DNA of 6,310 nucleotides. It comes from Planctomycetota bacterium (GTDB lineage: Bacteria > Planctomycetota > Phycisphaerae > UBA1845). Each line of letters starts with the position of its first letter. The first letter of the stretch is position 1. The notes under the pieces were generated by a model, which searched no databases, was not told where the DNA came from, and saw only the letters and a program-made list of their open reading frames with translations. The stretch is from contig JADFRH010000150.1 in NCBI GenBank assembly GCA_022561415.1, forward strand, positions 1 to 6,310, written 5' to 3'. Below are positions 1 to 5,514 of this stretch, one piece after another. Position numbers and translations under genes: made by a program.

Positions 1-2
1 AG

Positions 3-365
3 CCCGCCTTGGCGCAGGCTACCCGTGAAGGAAAGCCGACACTCGTCGTGTATCACCGAACCCTGTCTCGCGACTGGCGACGACTCAAGAAGATACTGGA
101 CCGGCACGAGGTCTGCTTACGCCTCAACGACCTGATCCATTGCCGCATCGCGTTGCCCGGTTTTTCGCGAGAAACAGCCATCACACCGTTTGGCGCGCTG
201 CGCCTTCCGGCCATGGTTATCGTAAGACCCGACGGGCAACACGTCGTTCTTGAACTGCCCACGTCGCATGAATCCGTCGTTCATTTCGCGGAGTCGGCTC
301 TATCGCCGGACGCGCCACGCGCGGCGAACCCGTCCTTGCCGGGTGCCCCCGCAACCACCCCCTGA
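3..365 (+). CDS. Thioredoxin-fold protein lacking CXXC, 5'-truncated by the window
   Basis: The reading frame is open to the left edge of the window, so the N-terminus is probably missing; the TTG at 9 is the first possible start inside the window but need not be real. The visible part begins with a 'REGKPTLVVYH' strand, typical of thioredoxin-like proteins (x-GKP-hhhhF). A basic helix (about residues 20-33, counted from TTG 9) and a second strand (VCLRLND) follow. Next comes 'LPAMVIVRPDGQ' (residues 66-77), which matches the cis-Pro loop and following strand of the fold. The spot where CXXC would sit reads HRTLSRDW, and the only cysteines (36 and 45) are elsewhere, so disulfide exchange is unlikely. 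The last 20 residues are Pro/Ala-rich and look disordered. Fold assignment is by pattern only; the cellular role is unknown. The ribBA promoter region follows, so this gene probably ends its own transcript. Confidence 0.6.
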   Translation, partial: PALAQATREGKPTLVVYHRTLSRDWRRLKKILDRHEVCLRLNDLIHCRIALPGFSRETAITPFGALRLPAMVIVRPDGQHVVLELPTSHESVVHFAESALSPDAPRAANPSLPGAPATTP

Positions 366-369
366 CGCA

Positions 370-403
370 CGGGGGAGCACCTCAGCCGGGAAACCCGTCC
401 CCG
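370..403 (+). other. Stem-loop after the thioredoxin-like gene (possible weak terminator)
   Basis: CGGGG (370-374) can pair with CCCCG (399-403), and inside it CGGG-AAA-CCCG (387-397) forms a short hairpin, with an unpaired 12-nt bulge on the left arm. It starts 5 bases after the stop codon at 363-365 and lies upstream of the ribBA promoter, a sensible place for a terminator. There is no adjacent T-run (only a TTTT at 413-416), so intrinsic termination is doubtful. Confidence 0.25.
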
Positions 404-414
404 ATTGGCGGATT

Positions 415-442
415 TTGGAAAACGCGCGTTGTGCGGTACAAT
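415..442 (+). promoter_or_regulatory. Sigma70-type promoter for ribBA
   Basis: A -35-like TTGGAA (415-420, 4/6 matches to TTGACA) is separated by 16 bp from a -10-like TACAAT (437-442, 5/6 matches to TATAAT). Transcription would start near 449, leaving a leader of about 74 nt before the ATG at 523. That leader is too short for, and shows none of the conserved blocks of, an FMN riboswitch. The core CGGTACAA (434-441) recurs in the promoter candidate upstream of the M48 gene. The call rests on sequence match and position only. Confidence 0.5.
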
Positions 443-522
443 TGTGTGGATCGCAGATAATTTGAGAATCAGGAAACGTTTGGCCGCGGCTCGTCGTGCG
501 GGCACGCCACCGTGATATGCCC

Positions 523-1770
523 ATGAGTCAGTCACCTTTTTCATCCGTTGAACAGGCGTTCGAGGATCTTCGCGCGGGCCAACTCCTCATTCTCGTCGAC
601 GACGAGAACCGCGAGAACGAGGGCGACCTGGTGATCGCCGCGCAGAAGATCACGGCCGACGCCGTCAACTTCATGCTCAACGTCGGTCGGGGGGTGCTCT
701 GCCTGCCCATGACCCGGGAGCGCTGCGAGACGCTGAATCTCCCACTGCAAACCTCCGAGAACACGACGCCGTTTGGCACCGCCTTCACGGTCACCATCGA
801 CGCGCACAGTCGTTTCGGCGTGACCACCGGCGTGTCTTCGTTCGATCGCGCCAAGACGATCGAGGTGGCGGCTTCGCCCGACACGCGTCCGATGGATCTC
901 TCGCGTCCGGGACACATCAACCCGCTTATGGCGCGGGACGGCGGCGTGTTGGTTCGCGCGGGTCAAACGGAAGGGACGGTCGACCTCTGCCGGATGGCCG
1001 GCCTGCGCCCGATCGGCGCGATCATCGAAATCATGAATGATGACGGCTCGATGGCCCGCTTGCCGGAGCTGATCAAGTTGTCAAAAAAGCACGACATCCG
1101 CATGTACACCGTCGCAGACATTATTGAATACCGCATGAAGCGCGAGACGTTTGTGACGCGCGGGGTGACGACCAAACTGCCGACGGAGTTCGGAGAATTC
1201 ACGCTGATCACTTACCACTCACCCGTCGATCCGGAGCCGCACTTGGCGATCTGCTGCGGCGGTATCGGAGACCTCGACGCCAAGGGCAACCCCGTGATCC
1301 ACGAGGAACCGGTGATCGTCCGGGTCGAATCGGAATGCATGACGGGGCACGTGTTTCACTCGCGGCGCTGCGACTGTGGCCAGCAGCTCGACGCGGCCAT
1401 GCAGCGGATCCAGGAGGCGGGTAAGGGTGCGGTCATTTACCTGCGTCAAGAAGGTCGGGGCATCGGCCTGCACAACAAACTCAGGGCCTACAAGCTGCAA
1501 GACGAAGGGCTCGACACCGTCGAGGCCAACGAGAAGCTGGGGCTGCCGGTCGATCGGCGTGACTACGGCGTTGGCGCACACATCCTTCGCGACCTCGGTC
1601 TGCGACAGCTTCGCATCATGACCAACAATCGAAAAAAGACGGAGCGGCTCGAGGTGTACGGGATCAAGATCGTCGAGCAACTACCGATCGAGATCAAACC
1701 CAACGAACACAACATTCACTACCTCAGAACGAAGAAAGCCAAGATGGGGCACGACCTCCGCGACGTGTAG
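523..1770 (+). CDS. ribBA: RibBA: DHBP synthase / GTP cyclohydrolase II
   Basis: Bifunctional cytosolic enzyme supplying both riboflavin precursors: the N-terminal half converts ribulose 5-phosphate to 3,4-dihydroxy-2-butanone 4-phosphate plus formate, and the C-terminal half opens GTP to the pyrimidine precursor. From ATG 523 it is 415 residues. Domain 1 (about 1-204) has DDENRENEGD (26-35), RPGH (128-131) and the EIMNDDG loop (Glu169). Domain 2 (about 209-415) has the zinc cysteines C272, C283 and C285 in SECMTGHVFHSRRCDCG, then RQEGRGIGL, RAYKLQDEG, DRRDYG with the catalytic Asp344 and Arg346, and TNNRKK. Oddities: the metal-binding His of the usual GHTEA motif is Gln148 (GQTEG); RVHSEC reads RVESEC; and about 10 extra residues lie near 249-260. 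GTG 496 and ATG 517 are alternative starts. ATG 523 gives the normal N-terminus (SVEQAFEDLRAGQ), but no start has a well-placed SD; an AGGAAA lies far upstream at 471-476. Function is secure for domain 2 and very likely for domain 1. Confidence 0.95.
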   Translation: MSQSPFSSVEQAFEDLRAGQLLILVDDENRENEGDLVIAAQKITADAVNFMLNVGRGVLCLPMTRERCETLNLPLQTSENTTPFGTAFTVTIDAHSRFGVTTGVSSFDRAKTIEVAASPDTRPMDLSRPGHINPLMARDGGVLVRAGQTEGTVDLCRMAGLRPIGAIIEIMNDDGSMARLPELIKLSKKHDIRMYTVADIIEYRMKRETFVTRGVTTKLPTEFGEFTLITYHSPVDPEPHLAICCGGIGDLDAKGNPVIHEEPVIVRVESECMTGHVFHSRRCDCGQQLDAAMQRIQEAGKGAVIYLRQEGRGIGLHNKLRAYKLQDEGLDTVEANEKLGLPVDRRDYGVGAHILRDLGLRQLRIMTNNRKKTERLEVYGIKIVEQLPIEIKPNEHNIHYLRTKKAKMGHDLRDV

Positions 1771-1860
1771 AGACGCCCGCGTCGAGTTGTGCGACCGGGA
1801 CTCTACGTTGCCTCGAACCGATCGCTCCGCCAAAGCACGCCTACGCCTGGTTGGACTGAC

Positions 1861-2712
1861 ATGGGAAGCGTTCCTATCGCCATTATCGGGTGCGGATACG
1901 TCGGCTCGGCACTGGCGGAGGCGCTGGTGGGCGCCGGGCATGACGTGGTGGCCACAACGACCTCCACCGGGCGCATTGGGGAGTTGCGGTCACTCGGCGT
2001 TCGCGCGGAGCTTCTCGACATTGCGGACACCGACCGTCTTGCGGCCGTTCTCGCGGATCGCCAAGCCGTCTATCTGACAATCGCTCCGAAGGATCGTGGA
2101 GCGGATTACCGCAACGTCTATCTCGCCGCGGCGCAACACCTCGCAGCGGCGGTCGCGCAAACGCGCGTTCGGCGGGTCATCTACACGTCTTCCACGCGGG
2201 TCTACGGTCAAAACGACGGGAGTTGGGTGGACGAATCGTCGCCGACGAAGCCGCGCGACGAACGCGGAGCGATCCTGCTCGACACCGAAAACACGTTGCT
2301 CGAACTGGGAACTGGCAGAGCCGGCTTGCTGGCCGGTGACGGCGATCCCGTGGCCGTCTCGGTCGTGCGGCTCGCCGGCATCTACGGACCGGGGCGCGAG
2401 CTGACGGAACGCCCTCTAGCGATGGCGGGTACTCGGCAATCCGGCGGCAGCGCGTATGTCAACCTGATTCACCGCGACGATATCGTATCGGCCCTCGTCG
2501 CGCTGCTCGACGTGCGACACCACGGCGTACTTAATCTGAGCGACGATGCGCCGGAGCCGCGCCGCGTGTTCTACGACCGTATGATCGCCCAAGCCAAACT
2601 ACCGGCCATTGACTGGATCGACGATTCATCCTCGCGCCGCACCGGCAAGCGCGTTGGGAATGACCGAATCAAACGGCTGCTGGACTTGAAACTCGCGCAC
2701 CCCAACCATTAA
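1861..2712 (+). CDS. YeeZ-like atypical SDR (NAD(P)-binding epimerase/dehydratase family)
   Basis: A 283-residue Rossmann-fold protein resembling E. coli YeeZ along most of its length. It opens with 'VPIAIIGCGYVG', whose GCGYVG (10-15) is the dinucleotide-binding glycine motif. It continues with VRRVIYTSSTRVYG (103-116), matching YeeZ's RIIFTSSTSVYG, then VDESSPTKP, VVRLAGIYGPGR (168-179), VNLIHRDDIVSAL (200-212) and RRVFYDRM (234-241). The catalytic YxxxK of classical extended SDRs is absent: the equivalent stretch reads ILLDTENTL (138-146). This is true of YeeZ as well, so the protein may bind nucleotide without normal SDR chemistry. The substrate is unknown. I chose ATG 1861 because the Rossmann strand begins right after it; the frame continues upstream to ATG-less starts near 1789, but those 24 residues look non-coding. 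Only a weak GGA (1853-1855) serves as SD. It lies 90 bp after ribBA and could be co-transcribed with it. Confidence 0.88.
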   Translation: MGSVPIAIIGCGYVGSALAEALVGAGHDVVATTTSTGRIGELRSLGVRAELLDIADTDRLAAVLADRQAVYLTIAPKDRGADYRNVYLAAAQHLAAAVAQTRVRRVIYTSSTRVYGQNDGSWVDESSPTKPRDERGAILLDTENTLLELGTGRAGLLAGDGDPVAVSVVRLAGIYGPGRELTERPLAMAGTRQSGGSAYVNLIHRDDIVSALVALLDVRHHGVLNLSDDAPEPRRVFYDRMIAQAKLPAIDWIDDSSSRRTGKRVGNDRIKRLLDLKLAHPNH

Positions 2713-2747
2713 ACATCGCGACGCGCGAAACCTCCCTGGAAAAAAAC

Positions 2748-2775
2748 TTGCCACGAGCCGACGTGACGGTACAAG
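2748..2775 (+). promoter_or_regulatory. Candidate promoter for the M48 peptidase gene
   Basis: TTGCCA (2748-2753, 5/6 to the -35 consensus), a 16-bp spacer and TACAAG (2770-2775, 4/6 to the -10 consensus). The spacing and the CGGTACAA core (2767-2774) are the same as in the promoter upstream of ribBA, which strengthens both. A start near 2782 would give a leader of about 90 nt. An inverted repeat covers the predicted transcription start. Confidence 0.4.
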
Positions 2776-2781
2776 TGACGT

Positions 2782-2798
2782 AGACGCCGTCGACGTCT
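2782..2798. promoter_or_regulatory. Operator-like inverted repeat AGACG-N7-CGTCT
   Basis: The 5-bp arms AGACG (2782-2786) and CGTCT (2794-2798) flank 7 bases. An overlapping pair, GACGT (2777-2781) and ACGTC (2793-2797), gives a second, wider register. The site sits immediately downstream of the candidate -10, where a repressor would block transcription. Short arms in GC-rich DNA can arise by chance, and no regulator gene is adjacent. Confidence 0.2.
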
Positions 2799-2872
2799 CA
2801 TCCGGGTTCGCGCGGGCGCGGATGTATGGGTCGGAAGCGACGGACGGATCATCACCTTAGGATTACGCTCGG

Positions 2873-4396
2873 ATGCACCTGCTGACCATATTGGCGTTCG
2901 CCCTCATCTTCTGGGAGGCTGAGCAACCGGAACTCGGGCAGTGGCTCGGGAATGAGGGCACGCTGGGGACGGTGCTACTGACCGCCCTACCGCCGATTGT
3001 CCTCGGGATCACGGCCTTCCTGATCGCCAGGCGTGCGCTTCGGCTGATCGACTCGGGCACCGGCTCGTCAAACCGGGCGCACCAACTCCACCATCGCGGC
3101 GGTGCCGTTCTTCGGCTTGCGGCGCTGGCCGGCTTCGGTCTCACCGTGTTCGCGACGCCCTGGCCCGAATGGCTCCGCGTTACCGAACCCGCGCTGCAGA
3201 TCTTCGGGGATTTGATCGTGCTCTCGCCCTTTCTGGCGAGCGTCCTGGCCATCTGGCTCGGGATGTATCCTTTCGAGCGAGCCGTGCGCGACCAGGTGGT
3301 GCTCGATCCGGGCGAGCCGGCCGATGACGGGCGACTGCCGTGGCGGCTGCGGTCCTACCTCGAGTTCAACCTTCGCCATCACTTTTTCATCGGGGCCGTA
3401 CCGATGACGCTGATTCTTTGCGGAGCCAACCTCGCACGCGGCTACGAAAAGGCCCTCGTCGCCCGGACCGGGGTCGACTGGGCGCCGGACGCGCTGCTTG
3501 GCCTCGTGGCCGCGGGTGTTTTCGTGCTGTCTCCGCTCATGTTGCGACGCATCTGGAAAACCGCTCCGCTCGAGGACGGCCCACTGCGCGATCGGCTCGA
3601 AACGATCTGTCGGCGCATCGGCCTGCGCTGTAGAGACATACTCGTTTGGCACAGCGACGGCGTTATGATCAACGCGGCCGTGATGGGCTTGTTTGCCAGG
3701 GTTCGCTTCGTCCTGCTCTCCGACGCGCTGCTCGAGACGATGGACACGCGGCAGATCGAGGCGGTGTTCGGGCACGAGGCGGGGCACGTGCGCCACCGTC
3801 ACATCCAACATTTCCTCGTCTTCGCCTTCGTCGGCTGGCTGGCGGTGGTGGGCATGATGGAACTGCTGGCGCGCGTGGCGATCGAAGCGGAATGGGATCA
3901 GGCCGTTTCCGCGGTGGGTATCCAAACCGTAAGCGTCGTGGGGGCCGTGCTCTTCTGGGGGATTGGGTTCGGCTGGATATCGCGACGGTTCGAGCGAGAG
4001 GCGGACCTGTTCGCGGCCAAGTGCGTCACGCCCGACGTAGCCCAGTGCCGCGAACCATGCAGCGTGCATCTCGACGAGCCGGCGCCACCTGATGTCAAGA
4101 ACCGCGTCTGTGCGACCGGCGCCTCGATATTCACCTCCGCCCTCGATCGGGTGGCCGTGTTGAACGGCATTCCTCACGAAGAGAACAGCTGGCGGCACTC
4201 GTCGATCGGGTTCCGGATTCGATTTCTCCAATCGCTCGCGGGCGACCCCGCACGGGCGGCGACGTTCGCTCGGACGCTTCGGCGCGTCAAAGTCGTCGTG
4301 CCGGCAGCGGCCGTTATCGGCTCCGCAGTTTTCGTGTACTATTGGTCCGTCGTATCGGTGCCGGCCATTCTGCGACTTCAACAGGCTGCCACCTAA
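2873..4396 (+). CDS. Integral membrane M48-family zinc metallopeptidase (Ste24/HtpX-like)
   Basis: A 507-residue membrane protein with the M48 signatures in order: NAAVMGLFARVRFVLLSDALL (267-287), the zinc motif HEAGH (301-305; His301, Glu302 and His305) and SRRFEREAD (370-378), whose Glu374 is the third zinc ligand. A typical C-terminal 'WRHSSIGFRIRFL' (440-452) follows. About eight or nine hydrophobic segments are visible, roughly at 2-14, 32-55, 80-95, 107-130, 170-187, 206-224, 313-335, 348-368 and 474-500. The catalytic site therefore lies between membrane helices on the cytoplasmic side, as in HtpX and Ste24. The family cleaves misfolded or specific membrane proteins; the substrate here is unknown. 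It is longer than HtpX (about 290 residues). Between the third zinc ligand and the C-terminal block lies a longer-than-usual insert with Cys384, 392, 396 and 413. The start is nearly forced: an in-frame TAG at 2858-2860 precedes ATG 2873, and AGGA (2859-2862) is a usable SD. Confidence 0.92.
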   Translation: MHLLTILAFALIFWEAEQPELGQWLGNEGTLGTVLLTALPPIVLGITAFLIARRALRLIDSGTGSSNRAHQLHHRGGAVLRLAALAGFGLTVFATPWPEWLRVTEPALQIFGDLIVLSPFLASVLAIWLGMYPFERAVRDQVVLDPGEPADDGRLPWRLRSYLEFNLRHHFFIGAVPMTLILCGANLARGYEKALVARTGVDWAPDALLGLVAAGVFVLSPLMLRRIWKTAPLEDGPLRDRLETICRRIGLRCRDILVWHSDGVMINAAVMGLFARVRFVLLSDALLETMDTRQIEAVFGHEAGHVRHRHIQHFLVFAFVGWLAVVGMMELLARVAIEAEWDQAVSAVGIQTVSVVGAVLFWGIGFGWISRRFEREADLFAAKCVTPDVAQCREPCSVHLDEPAPPDVKNRVCATGASIFTSALDRVAVLNGIPHEENSWRHSSIGFRIRFLQSLAGDPARAATFARTLRRVKVVVPAAAVIGSAVFVYYWSVVSVPAILRLQQAAT

Positions 4397-4442
4397 GCGA
4401 CGAGCACGTATCGTTTGTAGGCGACCCCGCTGACGGTTGCCA

Positions 4443-4469
4443 TTGACACCCGAGTGAGACCCGTAACAC
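4443..4469 (+). promoter_or_regulatory. Possible promoter just upstream of folD, suggesting a (near-)leaderless mRNA
   Basis: A perfect -35 hexamer TTGACA (4443-4448) is followed 15 bp later by a poor -10, TAACAC (4464-4469, 3/6). If used, transcription would start at or within a few bases of ATG 4475, which fits the lack of any Shine-Dalgarno there. The weak -10 keeps this tentative. Confidence 0.25.
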
Positions 4470-4474
4470 ACACC

Positions 4475-5362
4475 ATGACCGCCGCAAACATCATCGACGG
4501 AGCCGTACTCGCGGAACGCATCAAGGAAGAGACGGCCGAGCAGGTTCGGCGCCTCGGCGACCAGGGCGTGCGCGTCAGCCTCGACGCGGTGATGGTCGGC
4601 GATCCGGATGTGGGCAAGATCTACGCGCGATCGCAGCGGAAGCGCTGCGAAGACGTCGGCATTGAATACCGCCTTCACACGCTCGACGAGGAGGCGGACG
4701 AGTCGCGGATCGTCGAGCTGATCCGCAGGCTCAACGCCGACCCCGCAGTCACCGGCATCTTGGTGAATCTCCCGCTGCCCGCCGCCGTGGACACGCCCGC
4801 GGTGCAGTATCACATCGACCCCTACAAAGACGTCGAGGGGGTCAATCCATCCAACATCGGGCTGCTGTTTTATGACAGCCCGATCATCGCGCCGTGTACG
4901 GCACTGGCCGTCATGGAGATTCTCAAAGAGGCGAACGTCGAGCCGCGCGGACTCAACGCGGTGGTCGTGGGGCAGGGAGGCATCGCGGGCAAACCCGTGT
5001 CGCTTTTCCTCTTGCAGAAGATGGCCACCGTGACCTGCTGCCACATCGCCACGCGCGACCTGACCGAGCACACACGGAACGCCGACCTGCTGGTTGTCGC
5101 GGTGGGCAAGCCCGATTTGATCCGCGCCGAGGACGTCAAGCCCGGTGCGGTCGTGATCGATGTGGGAATCAACCGCATCAACTGCCCGGACGGAAAAACC
5201 CGGATCGTCGGCGACGTTGCCTTCGACGAAGTGAAGAAGGTGGCCGGTTTCATGACGCCGGTGCCGGGCGGGGTCGGACCGGTAACGGTGGCAATTCTCC
5301 TGCGAAGTGCGGCCGAGGCGGCGGCGAAGCAAGTGGCCAGTCCGCGACGGTTGGAGAAGTAG
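4475..5362 (+). CDS. folD: FolD-family methylenetetrahydrofolate dehydrogenase, cyclohydrolase site substituted
   Basis: FolD normally oxidises 5,10-methylene-THF to 5,10-methenyl-THF with NAD(P) and hydrolyses that to 10-formyl-THF in the cytosol. The 295 residues from ATG 4475 match the family length and align with E. coli FolD almost without gaps: IIDGAVLAERI (6-16), KIYARSQRKRCEDVGI (48-63), GILVNLPLP (94-102), KDVEGVNPSNIG (118-129), PCTALAVMEIL (140-150), the dinucleotide loop VVVGQGGIAGKP (163-174), ADLLVVAVGKP, GAVVIDVGIN and TPVPGGVGPVTVAILL (261-276). Tyr50 is kept, but the catalytic Lys54 (human Lys56) is Gln, the Gln98 of VQLPL (human Gln100) is Asn, and the second Asp of KDVDG (human Asp125) is Glu121. 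The NADP-phosphate contacts of the human enzyme (Arg173, Ser197) are Gln167 and Ile191. I infer a dehydrogenase with little or no cyclohydrolase activity. GTG 4454 is an alternative start adding seven unconserved residues. No clear SD is present. Confidence 0.93.
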   Translation: MTAANIIDGAVLAERIKEETAEQVRRLGDQGVRVSLDAVMVGDPDVGKIYARSQRKRCEDVGIEYRLHTLDEEADESRIVELIRRLNADPAVTGILVNLPLPAAVDTPAVQYHIDPYKDVEGVNPSNIGLLFYDSPIIAPCTALAVMEILKEANVEPRGLNAVVVGQGGIAGKPVSLFLLQKMATVTCCHIATRDLTEHTRNADLLVVAVGKPDLIRAEDVKPGAVVIDVGINRINCPDGKTRIVGDVAFDEVKKVAGFMTPVPGGVGPVTVAILLRSAAEAAAKQVASPRRLEK

Positions 5363-5363
5363 G

Positions 5364-5452
5364 AAGAAGTGAAGAGTGGTTAGTGAAGAGTGAAGAGTTG
5401 GGAAGAAAGTTGTCGGTTATCAGTCTTCAGTGAAGAGTCGATAGTGAAGAGT
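5364..5452 (+). repeat. Heptanucleotide repeat array (consensus GAAGAGT / NNNNAGT)
   Basis: Two blocks of tandem 7-mers, each ending in AGT, fill most of the gap between folD and the yceH gene. Block 1 (5364-5398) reads AAGAAGT, GAAGAGT, GGTTAGT, GAAGAGT, GAAGAGT. Block 2 (5418-5452) reads TATCAGT, CTTCAGT, GAAGAGT, CGATAGT, GAAGAGT. A 19-nt spacer rich in GGAAGAAAG-type sequence separates them. CTTCAGT next to GAAGAGT also creates a perfect 13-bp palindrome, TCTTCA-G-TGAAGA (5424-5436). The repeats begin two bases after the folD stop. Purine-rich and lower in GC than the flanking genes, they look like a short tandem repeat of the kind scattered in intergenic regions of some large genomes. 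Confidence 0.75.
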
Positions 5453-5514
5453 TCGGGTGGCATGGTCAAGCGCAGCGCCGCCATGTCTTCGTCGCGTCGA
5501 AAGCCAAGATACAC

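Noticed and set aside
366..522. FMN riboswitch in front of ribBA
   Set aside because: The leader from the predicted start (about 449) to the ATG is only about 74 nt, and none of the conserved RFN blocks (for example AGGGTGAAATTCCC) are present. The G/C-rich stem-loop at 370-403 lies upstream of the promoter.
1772..1783. GACGC-CC-GCGTC inverted repeat just after the ribBA stop as a terminator
   Set aside because: The stem is short with almost no loop, and no T-run follows; such repeats are common by chance in this base composition.
1789..1860. N-terminal extension of the SDR gene from upstream starts
   Set aside because: The 24 extra residues are unlike the family, whose first beta strand begins immediately after ATG 1861.
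2111..2301. SDR gene as an inactivated pseudogene because YxxxK is missing
   Set aside because: E. coli YeeZ also lacks YxxxK in the same place, and the remaining motifs and full length are preserved, so this is a family trait and not decay.
3068..5332. A 754-codon open frame on the minus strand, antisense to the M48 and folD genes
   Set aside because: It overlaps two genes with clear family motifs on the + strand, spans the gap between them, is rich in Arg/His/Asp as expected for a GC-rich shadow frame, and shows no recognisable domain.
5364..5452. CRISPR array
   Set aside because: The units are 7 bp and contiguous, without 30-bp spacers of unique sequence, and no cas genes are present.
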